A stretch of 64,000 bases of DNA from Siphonodentalium dalli (GCA_032622095.1 CP136063.1:218693982-218757981); one strand, 5' to 3'. Positions 33,822-45,254 are shown, counted from the stretch's first letter. Notes: a model not told the origin generated them from the letters alone. Numbers and translations are program-made.

Positions 33822-34125
33822 TTATCACCATCATCAACATCATCATCAACATTAGCAATGTCGCCACCATCATCATCATCATCATCGCCATCATCATCGC
33901 CATCACCACCAGCATCATCATCGTCATCATCGAAAGTACTCAATGTGAATATCGTCATAATTGTCTACATTGTCATATTCAGTAGTACCATATGAATCAC
34001 CATCACCGTCATCGTGAATAAAGGCATATATAATAATAATAATAATAACAACAATCATCATCATCATCATCGATATCATCATCGTAATCATCATCGTAAT
34101 CACCATCAGTATCATCGTCTTCATC
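33822..34125. repeat. (CAT)n microsatellite, two blocks
   Basis: CATCATCATC-rich blocks at 33822-33945 and 34040-34125. They create long Met/Asp-rich frames on the minus strand that are artefacts of the repeat. Confidence 0.9.
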
Positions 34126-34195
34126 GTAGCTATATAATACTACTTAAGGTGCTGTTAACTTAAGGCCCTTATTAATGAACATCGATAGATTCCAC

Positions 34196-34305
34196 AATGT
34201 GTTAATATCGGTTAACCGTTGTGTACATGTGTTCATATCGGTTAGCCTGGTACATTTGTTAATATCGGTTAACCGCGGTACACGTGTTTACATTGCTTCT
34301 CCAGT
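34196..34305. repeat. ~39-bp tandem repeat (ATATCGGTTAACCG)
   Basis: Three units with TTAATATCGGTTAACCG or TTCATATCGGTTAGCC followed by GTACAnGTGTT. Confidence 0.75.
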
Positions 34306-35548
34306 TGCGTGTCTTGATCAACAAGATAACTGTAGCAGTGTATATATGTCAGCAGCCAGTTTCTCATTAATTAGAGTGCAACCTTTCCCTCGACGTTGTT
34401 TGAGGCAGCTGTTGTGACTGCATCCAAGTACGTTGTGGACTTTACTTCTGCAAATATGACATCCCTGACTTTGCCCAGTACTGGGGGGTTCCGGCGGTCG
34501 TTATGATATAATTTCTCAGGCGAGTGTTGCTGATGAATTTCAGCAGGATGTTATTACTATTGAAGACATTACATGTGGTATCCGTTTTCGCACTGCATTC
34601 AGAGACATCTTTCATTTGACCCAAAGGTAATTCGAAATTATGTGGGAGGTCACCTAACGGAGCACCCTTACACAATTGATTGTTGGTGTTCATCGTGTAA
34701 TATGAGGGACCCAATTGTTCTAGTGTAAACATCGTTTTATTTATCAAATAGGCACATAAATACAATTATAATATACACAATAAGGCATAAGAGATAAAGG
34801 TATCTGGCAGTAAGCCTATAGGCTTATTCGTGGCCATTTTCGCGATATAAAATTGCTTTATTATTTGTTGGTCTCGAGTGATGAATTGTCCGCTCCACAA
34901 AAACCCGCGAGCATATCCGCTGCTCGCTCGACCCACACCCCCGCACCACATAATTTTGCTGCTTGAATAGGTCCAGCCTCTGCGAAATGTCCAAGATGTT
35001 GGCATGCACTGGTGATCGGATCAACAAAGACAAAACAACAACCAGTGATGATGTTCACCTAATATTGGGATGCAGTAGCTCTTGTTTGGGCTGCGAATAT
35101 TACCTCTTCAAAGAATTCGTAATCGTTTTCAATGTTCAAATAACCAAAAATGAAGGAAGTCAAAAATAAATGTCCAAATTGTAATGCCTTAATTGTGCCG
35201 GGTAACGCTTACCCGCTTAGATTCAATTCAATCATTTATTAGATATTTCATCGTATAACAAAATACATATCGAGAAGAAATGTGTTAGTGCATGCAATTC
35301 ATAATGATATGTATGAATATATTGGAAATTAAACGGGATATTTGTGTATTCATAAGCAAGGTTGGGGTATATTGGCAGCCATGTGACATGTGTGGATTTT
35401 TCGCCAGGGTAAATATTGATAGTTTTTTCAAAGCTTTCGTACCGCCAGAGTTAAATCGGTCCTGATGTTTTATGACAGGCCAGTTAATAGTCGCCCCCAT
35501 ATTGATGCCAGTTAAACATTTTTGTTCTCTGATTCTGTCCTTTGCGAC
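34306..35548. other. No confident gene upstream of exon 1b
   Basis: A 107-codon minus-strand frame (34442-34765) starts with ATG but shows no domain, signal peptide or neighbouring exon I can recognise. Other frames are shorter. The segment just before 35549 resembles the 5' flank of exon 1a (TTCTGTYCTTTGCGAYATGG). Confidence 0.3.
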
Positions 35549-36141
35549 ATGGTTGTCTGTGGAAAAACAGTTGCGATATTGTCGTGCATGGCTTGTGTGT
35601 CAGCCATTGTGGGTGTTGCGATACCTTACTGGTTAACCCTTTACCCAACAGAACGGCCCTGTGCCAATGCATTCTCTTATATATGCGAGTCGACCATAGG
35701 TCGCCTAGCATATATAAGAGATTGCATTGGCTTAACACATTAAAAATTATAAAATTGTTAAAGAATGTAAGAAAAAATGGTAAAAAGTGTTAAAAAAAGA
35801 TTTTGTTTAGGCCAATGCATTCTCTTATATATGCGAGGCGACCTATGGTCGACTCGCATATATAAGAGAATGCATTGGCACAGGGCATAACTGTAACTAT
35901 CACAATGTGGTCAAGGAGCCGGTTCCAATGATATCCATATTTGTATGGTTCTATTGAGACAGACCGAAGATATTTTAGGCTGTTGAAGCTTTATTTGGCC
36001 GGTTTTGGCCGGTTTGTTGGGTAAAGGGTTAAACGGATATATGGGATCGCAGACTATAAGCATGGGATTATGGCAGCTCTGTATCGGAAACACATGCGGG
36101 TATCTCGGGGTAGACACCGGCGACATCAAACAGAACCTCGA
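35549..36141 (+). pseudogene. Claudin/PMP22-like first exon 1b, split by a MITE
   Basis: ATG at 35549 opens MVVCGKTVAILSCMACVSAI...IPYWL, then a piggyBac-type MITE interrupts at TTAA (35633-35636). Coding resumes at 36033 with NGYMGSQTISMGLWQLC, then GNTCGYLG and DIKQNL, and reaches the donor GTAAGT at 36142. The two exon parts (88 + 109 nt) total 197 nt, exactly the length of exon 1a, with the same phase 2 donor and the W...GLWxxC signature. With the MITE in place the frame reads into a stop. This copy is therefore broken unless the MITE is spliced or excised. It is the nearest first exon to exons 2 and 3. Confidence 0.8.
35637..36028. mobile_element. piggyBac-type MITE, copy C, inside a coding exon
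   Basis: 392 bp, TIR CCCTTTACCCAACA, flanked by TTAA at 35633-35636 and 36029-36032. Nearly identical to copy B at 16689-17080 and carries the same foldback-F core. The pre-insertion codons were TGG TTA AAC, so the TTAA target is coding. Confidence 0.9.
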
Positions 36142-37887
36142 GTAAGTACATTCAACATGCAGGGACGTCGCTTTAAGGGGGAGTTGAACTAACCAATTTT
36201 GAATGGGGATTGCCATCAACCTCTCTATGGCAAAGTTATGTATGAAGCTGTTGTCCGCTGAGGTGGACTCTATATGTTTAAGACCACTGTCCAAACTAAA
36301 CACTGAAGGTCGCTAAAAGTACACGGTGGTAGTATATTGTCACAAATAGTTTTAATCAACCCGTCACAATGAACGAGCCGGCAGGAAAACGACGGCTCAG
36401 AGTTGAATGTAGACCAGAGATTTTAACTGATAAAGGATCCACAGTCTTCACTAAAGCCAACAAGAGCTCAGCATCACTTATGGACTAGAAAAGCCGTCCG
36501 ATGTTCGGATTAGAGAGTTTTAGGTTTGCAGGGGTATTTTTTAGTGAAAATGAGCATGGGTGAATTCGGGACCGGACAATTGTTCGGCACGGAAAGGGGT
36601 TATGTTCATAGTGTCTGGTTTGGATAGATTTTAATGTACCAAATAAATGTATGATACCTATGGTTTTTGAGTGAATATCATAATTATTTCATGAGTGACT
36701 ATAGCATTGGAAATATCAATTTTCAACGAGTGACCGCCATTGATATTTCCACTGCTGGTCACGAATGAAATATGGAATTCGCTCAAAACACCCTAGGTGT
36801 TCTATTTATTATATGCTTTAACCATGTCGATGATATTTATTCCTTAATTAATGCCAAATAATTTCTCACAAAGTGTACACCAAATTTCGGTTGAAAATTG
36901 AATGATGTTGTTCGCCAGCAGATAGCCAACGAACCACTTTCAAATAGAGAGAAATTAGTCATTAGTCACGCAAGTTATCACTGAAAGAGACAAATAATTA
37001 TGGACGGATAGCAATTTAATATCGCAAATAACAATAAAATGACATTTTACGCACGAAATAATAACAATATTTCAGTTTAAAAAAAAGTATCTTTTCAATA
37101 TAATAACAATGGAGAGACAGTAACTCTATCTCTAGCAGAGACATTCACAAAGAAGACAACTGTCGGGAAGTTCAGAATGACAGTGGAGTTCACACATGCA
37201 ATTCTGTCGCGCATTGCTATTAGCTCACTATTATTCGGTTATTTCACCCGAAGCCTTAAAGGTACGGTTGGCCTTGGTGGTGGGTATCCTGTAAACATAT
37301 TTCCACCCGTCAAAAACCGCCACAAACAGAAAGAACAACAAAATGTAGACAGACTTTGTCCGTATACAAATAAGAAATATCGCATAAACAGTATGTTATT
37401 GTCATATTTTTGACCATTGTTATGTAAACAAAAGCATAAAAAGTTACTTTTATGATGGTAAACATAAAGAGCGTTCTTTGTGGGTGAATTCTTGATATGG
37501 AACGAATAAAGAGCGTTTATGTCATTTGTGTGTGTTTAGCCAGCAGCATTGTGTTGTCTTCTGTAACATAATCAGGCTCTTGCTTAGGTAACATATAGTA
37601 AATCGTTATGATAACATGCTGTTTACGTGATGATCATGGTATATATGAAGAAACTGTATGCGTTTTAATGTATTTCTGTTTACGGTGATTGGAACAAATA
37701 TGAATATTTTCGACAACTAAGGCCTCACGTGCCTTTAAGCGACAGTCAAAATATCATTTTGAATAACAAAATGATATCGTTTCTGTTGATCAGACACTAA
37801 ATACGATATTTACGTTGCGGCAATTTTCCACTGTTTAATGGGGAAGTATTTAATAATACAAAATATCAGTAAAGGATGCCTTGATAT
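36142..37887. other. Intron sequence, no gene recognised
   Basis: Unique-looking AT-rich sequence. A 78-codon plus-strand frame at 37177-37413 has no recognisable domain. Confidence 0.35.
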
Positions 37888-38225
37888 TTTCTTTTATCAC
37901 ATAATTTGGCCATAAAAGCAGTTTCATAATTATCGGTAATAGACACGTTTAATATCAGCGCGTGCGATGACGTCACGGCGTTCTTCAAATAACTTGCGAT
38001 CGCTGTAGTTTATGATTGTTGTTTTCGATGAATATTTCGGGTTGCTTCGGGTTTATTTTATCATGTGATAAAAGGTATCTCACACTCGTCCTATTTTATA
38101 CGTAATTTATCAACCTCGTCCTCTAAATTCTGTTTGAGCCTCGGTAAACCTCGGCTCAAATCAAATTTAGTGAACTCGGTTAATAAATTCCGTATATAAT
38201 AGTAACTCATGTGAGATCCTCTATA
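37888..38225. mobile_element. MITE family M, copy 2
   Basis: Full-length match of 8780-9108: TTTTATCACATAATTT start, GATGACGTCACG near the middle, a GAGCCTCGGTAAACCTCGGC foldback and a CATGTGAGATCCTCTATATA end. Confidence 0.75.
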
Positions 38226-40107
38226 TAGGTTACTAACGGTCATAATTAACTGATGTAAACTTACTTTGTTTTATAGGAATGATTTGTTTAGGACAATCAC
38301 CCGATCCGCATATAATTATCAGATATAAATACATAATTGCGATTGTATTTACCATGTATATATACTATTATACGCACATCGATTCGAACTTTGCGTTACA
38401 CACATCTTATCACTGAATTGACCAAGTCTACTGAGTCTATGGGGAATACACAAACATGTATTTAGTACATTTGAACTGTGGTGTCGGAATTACACTGAGA
38501 TCAAGCAAGCCATACAAACTAGAATATTATTTGTTGGGGTCGTCGAATAGATATGAAAATGCTAGGAACATCATCATCCTATTCGGTACACAGGGTCAGA
38601 GGTCACACACGGTCAGAGGGTGTCCACGAGTGTATCAAGCATATAATTGACTAGATCATGCCATGAATAACTATTCTAGCTAACGCCCGAATAGAGCATA
38701 TTCCACCCTATTCCTGGGAAGTTTTGACAGGGAAACTTATAAAGTCGAAAGAATAACGCGGGGAATATATTTCTTAGTTAGCATATGTTTCTTAATAATG
38801 TACTTCACTATAGGTGAAGGCCTCAACTCGAAGTTTAACGATTTAAGTGACTTTGTGACCGATTTTTCTTTGAGTTGCTTACAATTATGGAATATATATT
38901 GGGTAATTAATTCAATGTTTATGTTGATGCTTTACCGAATGTGATGATTGACTAACAAAAGTCACAGAAAAGCATACAATTTAGAGTTGGGACCTTCACC
39001 TACAGTGAAGTTCATTATTAAGGAACAGATAATAACTATGAAATCTATTACCGCGTTATATTTTCGAATTTATAAGGGTCCCTGTCAAAACTTCAAAAAG
39101 TTCACAGGTTTGGTACTGGTGAAATATTATCTCTACGGTCGTAATCACAAGTTAACGCCATAGCACAAGGTAACCTAGTTCAAACTGTCCCAATTGCTAG
39201 AATGTATTGTTATTCCGACAGGTTTACGCTAAATAAAGCAAATGATAGTTGGGACAAAACTATTGCCGCTACAGTCAAATTAGTGGTGAAAACAAAATTA
39301 TTCCCATAAAATATCGAAGTTTATTACATTTTCATCAACTGTTTACGTAAAACTATAAATCATATCCCCACTCCCAGAAGACTAAATATGTTATCCTATT
39401 CTCAAGATGTTATCCTGCTCTCAGCACTGCGTCATGGCGTCAACTTTTGCGTCATTCGTTATCATTGCGCTTTATTCTAACAGAAATTGCTGGTGTTTTT
39501 GCAGCTTTAAGAGTGTATTAGGTCTAACCATGTGTTTCACTGTGGTGTGGGTCGTAACAAACTGGTATAGAATATATAATAAAATAAAAGTAGTTCCCTA
39601 TGACATGTTCAGGTGATAAGTTCAATAAACTTCCATACACGTAGGTCCTTTGTTGACATTATTACTGAGAATTTCCCTCCAATGTATAAGCCACATGGCG
39701 GTTATTTTATATACTACAGACATCGGCATTGAAGTCATAACAAATACAACATTAAACACGATGTTTGGTCACCAGAGCATATGAAGCCGGTTTACCAATA
39801 GTTCGTGCATTTGTAGACATATCGTATACATCCTTCCAAATAACGTAGAGAGAACTTGGAAGCTGAAATGGGCCGTGTCCGTTTAAAATGAATCCATCTG
39901 CCCTTTCTTGTATTATCTGTCTGTCATCTGCTTTGGTTACATCAAAACCCCGCCAGATGAATAATATACTATTCCAATATACACTTTTATAACTGAATGG
40001 TGGAAACCATTCAGTATAGAAAGAGTTAATCGAAACAGTGAGAAAACTGTCCCTTTTCAACTCGAATTCATATTCCGTGCTCCCCCCATATTACTGTGCT
40101 TATTGTC
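38226..40107. other. Intron sequence, no gene recognised
   Basis: No exon-like sequence of the claudin type seen. A 102-codon minus-strand frame (39752-40060) has no domain I recognise. Near 40008 TCAGTATAGAAAGAGTTAA resembles the TTAA MITE end amplified at 8.5 kb. Confidence 0.35.
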
Positions 40108-40726
40108 TCTTACTCCCTCGCTCTGGCTGGTGGCTTGTATCTTACTCACTCGCTCTGGCTGGTGGCTTGTATCTTACTCCCTCGCTCTGGCTGGTGGTTT
40201 GTATCTTACTCCCTCGCTCTGGCTGGTGGCTTGTATCTTACTCCCTCGCTCTGGCTGGTGGCTTGTATCTTACTCCCTCGCTCTGGCTGGTGGCTTGTAT
40301 CTTACTCCCTCGCTCTGGCTGGTGGCTTGTATCTTACTCCCTCGCTCTGGCTGGTGGCTTGTATCTTACTCCCTCGCTCTGGCTGGTGGCTTGTATCTTA
40401 CTCCCTCGCTCTGGCTGGTGGCTTGTATCGTACTCCCTCGCTCTGGCTGGTGGCTTGTATCTTACTCCCTCGCTCTGGCTGGTGGCTTGTATCTTACTCC
40501 CTCGCTATGGCTGGTGGCTTGTATCTTACTCCCTCGCTCTGGCTGGTGGCTTGTAGCTTACTCCCTCGCTCTGGCTGGTGGCTTGTATCTTACTCCCTCG
40601 CTCTGGCTGGTGGCTTGTATTTTACTCCCTCGCTCTGGATGGTGGCTTGTATCTTACTCCCTCGCTCTGGCTGGTGGCTATGGCTACTTACTCCCTCGCT
40701 CTGGCTGGTGGCTATGGCTACTTGTT
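40108..40726 (+). repeat. 32-bp minisatellite, about 19 units
   Basis: Unit: TTACTCCCTCGCTCTGGCTG plus GTGGCTTGTATC, highly uniform. Because 32 is not a multiple of 3 and no frame of the unit has a stop, all three plus-strand frames stay open and read the same 32-residue periodic peptide. Those long frames are a property of the repeat, not genes. It ends directly before the splice-acceptor-derived array. Confidence 0.9.
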
Positions 40727-40732
40727 TTGAGA

Positions 40733-41510
40733 CATTTATTTCAGGTCATACTTTGAAATGACTGCGTTGCTCGTGACCTTATTTGACTTGTTTTAAGATA
40801 TTTATTTCAGGTCATTCTTTGCCAGATTGGCTCGTGACATTATTGTACTTATTTTAAGATATTTATTTCAGGTCATTCTTTGACATGCCAGCTTGGCTCA
40901 TGACAGTATTTTACTTATTTTAAGCCATTTATTTCAGGTCATTCGTTGACATGCCAGCTTGGCTCATGACAGTATTTTACTTAATTTAATATCTTTATTT
41001 CAGGTCATTCTTTGACATGTCAGCTTGGCTCGTAACATTATTATTATTATTTTAAGCCATTTATTTCAGGTCATTCTTTGACATACCTCGTGACATTATT
41101 TTAACTATTTTAAGATGTTTATGTCAGGTCATTCTTTGACAGCTTGGCTCGTGACATTATTTTACTTATTTTAATATGTCTATTTCAAGTCATTCTATGA
41201 CATGCCAGCTTGGCTCGTGGCATTATTTCACTTATTTTAATATGTTTATTTCAGGTCATTCTTTAACATGCCAGCTTGGCTCGCGACATTTTACTTAATT
41301 TAAGATTTTATTGCAGGTCATTCTTTAACATGCCTGCTTGGCACATGACATTATTTCAATTATTTTAATATGTTTATTTCAGTTCATTCTTTGGCATGTA
41401 TACCAGCTTGGCTCGTAACATTAGTTTACTTATTTTAATATGTTTATTTCAGGTGATTCTTTAACATGCCTGCTTGGATCGTGAAATTATTTTACTTATT
41501 TTAATATGTT
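40733..41510 (+). repeat. Minisatellite made of the exon 2 splice acceptor
   Basis: About 12 units of ~65 bp, each with TTTATTTCAG|GTCATTCTTT, then GACATGCCAGCTTGGCTCGT and a GACATTATTTTACTTATTTT spacer. The acceptor and the first ~33 nt of exon 2 (41519 on) are what is repeated; the 13th copy is the real exon edge. At least ten units keep a pyrimidine-rich CAG acceptor; variants include TTTCAAG (about 41186) and TTGCAG (about 41315). Confidence 0.9.
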
Positions 41511-41518
41511 TATTTCAG

Positions 41519-41691
41519 GTCATTCTTTGACATGCCAGCTTGGCTCGTGCTCATGAGGATAGCAGCTGTCGCCGGTTTATTCTGTGGATTCATTAGCTCT
41601 GTGTGCGCAATAGTGATGTCACGAGAAAACGCTAATCATAGAGGAAAATCCAGCTGTCTTGGAGTCAGTAAAGTTCTACATACATTAGCAG
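41519..41691 (+). CDS. Claudin/PMP22-like gene, exon 2
   Basis: Acceptor TTTATTTCAG (AG 41517-41518), donor GTTAGT at 41692. Entered in phase 2 it reads SFFDMPAWLVLMRIAAVAGL, then FCGFISSVCAIVMS (second helix), a basic cytosolic loop NHRGKSSCLG, and VSKVLHTLA leading into the third helix, leaving in phase 1. It follows exon 1a or 1b in frame (…NL-E-S…). TM2 to TM3 with a short charged loop matches PMP22/claudin topology. The first 33 nt plus the acceptor have been tandemly amplified upstream. Protein length with exons 1 and 3 is 177 residues, a little short for claudins. Confidence 0.8.
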
Positions 41692-42644
41692 GTTAGTTTT
41701 AGTTTCGTGACCCGTATATTTGACATGAAATGTTGCGATATTGTCTGACGTGCGTGAACAGGGAAGCGAGTCTACTTCACCATGCACGCACATTAAAGGA
41801 ATTTCAAGTTGTACATTTGTATGGTTCGAAATCACGAGGTTTAGATATGAAGTAATGTGGCTAATTTGACAGGAACTATTTTTTTGTTTAGGAAAAATCG
41901 TCATACAACTACAGAATGTCTGAAAAGATGAATCAGTAATGAGTATTTATGTCTGCCGGATTATTGAAAATATGGTTGAATAATATGTATGTTGTTTTAT
42001 CTTGTTTTGGACCTTTACCCAATAAAAGATAGTCATGCAAATGGCTGCCAAAAAAAATAAAATATGCAATGAAAAATGTGGTATTTATTTTCTCGCGGAC
42101 AGTCATGATTTCAGATGGTAGTTGGGTTCATAGTCTAGATAATACAGTGTGTTTTTTTGAACATATTTCCTGTCAAACTGTCTATCGACCTACATGAACA
42201 AATGGTTGTTTTTATTTTTTTAAACCACTTTTTTTCATAATTCGAACATAATCTCTCATATTGTGAGGGTAAATACGTGTTGCTATAATATTATTGCATA
42301 CATTGGTTATAACTGAACGATTTTTGCCTTGAAATTGATGGTTTGAAATTTATAAAAAAAATTAATTCACGAGTGGGGTGCCTCCTTAATTTGTAGAAGT
42401 TAAAATGCACAATCGAGGTGATTATTGGGTGAACATATTATCCAACTGGGAAAATTAAATGTGATCTTATCTCGAAATTTTGAGTGGTTATCTTGAAATT
42501 TTGAGTGGTTATCTCGAAATTTCGAGATAAAAATATTTAGTTTTTGTCTAAACCAGCCACTGTAATACGCTTACATATTCATTTATTATTAATTTTATTT
42601 ATTTTTACAACTATCATTACTTTTAATTTGCTCTACCTTTTCAG
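41692..42644. other. Intron 2 of the claudin-like gene
   Basis: AT-rich, with a short triplicated TCGAAATTTTGAGTGGTTATC-like motif at about 42471-42530. Ends with CTCTACCTTTTCAG. Confidence 0.6.
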
Positions 42645-42808
42645 TGATTTCTCTGATCGTGTGTCTCGGGATATTTATATGGAAGCTTGGACACAGAATA
42701 GATGCGAGTTACTTCCATGCGGGATTTTACCTCTGTTGCATCGCCATCCTCTTTTACTCTACGTGTGTAGTGAGCCTGTGCTGCTGTGGTGACCGGAACT
42801 CGTATTGA
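42645..42808 (+). CDS. Claudin/PMP22-like gene, exon 3 (last)
   Basis: Acceptor CTACCTTTTCAG (AG 42643-42644). Entered in phase 1: VISLIVCLGIFIWKLGH (rest of TM3), RIDASYFHAGFYLC (second extracellular loop), CIAILFYSTCVVSLCCC (TM4) and GDRNSY, with TGA at 42806-42808. Phases fit exon 2 exactly: 197 + 173 + 164 nt = 178 codons with the stop. It aligns with the last exon at 11016-11173 of an upstream paralogue (shared HAGFxLC, Cys-rich end, short polar tail). Expected to be a plasma-membrane tetraspan protein; a barrier or adhesion role is inferred from the superfamily only. Confidence 0.8.
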
Positions 42809-43419
42809 TGAATGGTCTAAAGAGAAGATGACACTGTCGATGTGTGGTATTGAAGAAATTTAATGCATTCGCAGTCACAGGTCCCCCGAACAAGACTTAA
42901 CCCCACCCGAATAACACTTAATCCTATATAGAAAGGTATCTATCTTCTTCGGAGCTATCATTGTATCATTTATTCAAAGTCCTTGTGCGGGTCTACTGTT
43001 AGTACTATTTATAGCATACGCGCAACACAATAATTGAATTAACACGAATGCCGATTTGAAAACATAGATATGGACAAGTCTTTAGAATATAACTTCATAA
43101 TTATTTAGAGCGTAAATACAACACGTCTTCGTTATATAGTGTTCGGTCATTGCATTGTGTATTTTGAACCAGTTTGTGGACTTTGAATAAATGATAGTCC
43201 CGAAGAAGATAGTACCTTTCTATAGGATTAATTATTATTGGTGGGGTCAATGTTTGTTCTGGGAACCCGTTAACGTTGTTCGCAGTGAGCACATGAGAAA
43301 GGCATGGACATCTGAAAAATAACTATCAAATACATCATAGAAATATCTCTGTGTTTGCATTATCAGTTTCGATAAATCTCCTATACTGAAATTTTCGCAT
43401 GTCCAAACTATTGTGTAAA
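42809..43419. other. 3' flank of the claudin-like gene
   Basis: Probable 3' UTR and intergenic sequence. TGAATAAATG at about 43184 could be a polyadenylation signal but nothing confirms it. Confidence 0.3.
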
Positions 43420-43681
43420 CAAATTTGATTTTTGAGACAATGCAAATGTTTTGAGATTGGGTGGGATGCGAACCCCGGCCCGACGGCGAGCGCGCCTTGC
43501 GACTCAAAGTCCGACGTCAATACCACACGGCCACCGAAGCAACCTTTTTTGTTTCGGGTTGCTTCGGTGGCCGTGTGGTATTGACGTCGGACTTTGAGTC
43601 GCAAGGCGCGCTCGCCGTCGGGCCGGGGTTCGTATCCCACCCAATCTCAAATAATTTGCATTGTCTCAAAAATCAAATTTG
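43420..43681. repeat. Large palindrome with tRNA-like (SINE-head) arms
   Basis: Arms 43420-43544 and 43557-43681 (125 nt each) are reverse complements with about three mismatches and a 12-nt T-rich spacer. Each arm, read outward from the centre, has TGGCCGTGTGG (box A-like) and, about 65 nt on, GGTTCGTATCC (box B consensus GGTTCGANTCC), as in tRNA genes and tRNA-derived SINEs, then an AT-rich tail. Two such heads face each other. Function as RNA is not established; an orphan tRNA-like pseudogene is possible. Confidence 0.7.
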
Positions 43682-44213
43682 CTTCTAAAAATAGGCGCCT
43701 GGTGTGTTGTATAGTCCCAAGCATGTTCTAAGAGCAATGCTCGCCATGTTTCGGAGGCATAACATATATAACATTGCTGCTGTGCCGTACCTCCTATATT
43801 GTGTAAACGTTACTGTTGCAACTATGTTGCCGACCAAAGTCTTATTAGTCCAATAAAATTCACTCAAAACATAAGGAGAAACATTTGAAAGGGTAAGTGC
43901 TGATTGCAAACATTCTTAAAACACAGATTTAGACTTAAATCGTTGAATTACTTGAGCGATCAGCGATGTTTCTTGATAAATCGCTGCAACAGTAAAGTAT
44001 ACTTATAAGTGAGACAGTATTACATTTCCAGTATATTTGACCAATTTGATTAATCTGAAGTTACACCAAGAACATTAACAACACGCCATGTAAGTGTCGA
44101 TGAAACGGACATCTCTTTGCAAGAAAATGTATTTGTAGATCAAAATATATCATTTTTCACTTTGATTTGAGTACGATATTCTAATCACTCAATTTACGGA
44201 TGAGGCACAAATC
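43682..44213. other. No gene recognised
   Basis: AT-rich sequence between two palindromes. Confidence 0.35.
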
Positions 44214-44468
44214 CAAGCCTTGAAATAGTGTGCCTGTCATTTGCAGAATGAGGTCCACAGAGGGTGAATTTAGTGATGCTACCCCCGCATAGCGGGCTAG
44301 CATCACCAAGTTCACCCTCTGGGAACCTCATTCTGCTGAGGTGTAAGCAGAATGAGGTCCGCAGAGGGTGGATTTGGTGATGCTAGCCCGCTATGCGGGG
44401 TAGCATCACTAATTTCACCCTCTGGGGACCTCATTCTGCAAATGATAGGCACACTATTTCAAGGCTTG
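44214..44468. mobile_element. Nested foldback element (palindrome of palindromes)
   Basis: Arms 44214-44337 and 44346-44468 are near-perfect inverses around an 8-nt spacer. Each arm is itself a foldback: GCAGAATGAGGTCC...CAGAGGGTGAATTTAGTGAT pairs with GGTGATGC-type and GGACCTCATTCTGC sequence around CCGCATAGCGGG. A relic of a single arm is at 45255-45385. Confidence 0.8.
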
Positions 44469-45254
44469 CACAAATTATACTATCTCCAGACGAATGTGTC
44501 AAGTAAAATTTTAGATTTGTGGCGCCACATTCAGGTATTAATATATATTTTTTATATAAATCATCAGCGGGTGTCTTGAATATGATGTCATATATTTCGT
44601 GATTGCTTTTTCTGCTTGGTGTGTCCTAATTTATAATTGTCTCAATCCGCCGTCCCTTATATTATTGTGGTTAAGTCGCAAAACCTGAAACTTCTAATAT
44701 ATTCTAATCGAATTTATGGCTCGAAACATAAACTCTATTTAATATAATTTTCATTTTGATACCTATGCTTCTTTTGAGTTTACATCTATAGCCAGCATGC
44801 ATCCTCGATTCAAATTAATTAATTTGTAGTATATTTTCCATTGAATGACGCGGAAGGCATCTAACAAATGGCTGGATTCGCGTAAAGCACACTTTAGCAA
44901 CGGTTTCAACACCCGAAACGTAACCGGATAATTATTTCTAGTCAATATGAGAACAAAGTTGATATAGTTTTTGCATGTCATGTTATAGTGACAGTTGTTT
45001 TCCAAAATTGCATTTATACTTTTCACAATTGCCCACTGCGAATGCATTGCGTCCCTTTAATGGGGGGAACTTACATTATGTTTGTGTTTATCTTAATTCA
45101 AAACGAGATAAACACCGACAGCTGATTTGCTGACACATCTAGGATTTCTGTTCCTGACAGAATTCCAAACTCATTAACACAAGTACGACGACTTTCAGTT
45201 TTCTCCGAGAAGTGAACTACTGTTCTGCATGAGTTTTTTTTTTAAATACACACA

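Noticed and set aside
33616-34124. Met/Asp-rich minus-strand frames
   Set aside because: They are (CAT)n microsatellite translations.
34442-34765. 107-codon minus-strand frame as a gene
   Set aside because: ATG start but no recognisable motif, signal sequence or partner exon; kept only as a note in the regional entry.
40038-40761. Three long plus-strand frames (172-221 codons) of hydrophobic repeats, apparently membrane proteins
   Set aside because: They are the same 32-bp minisatellite read in three frames, with no start context, splice sites or homology.
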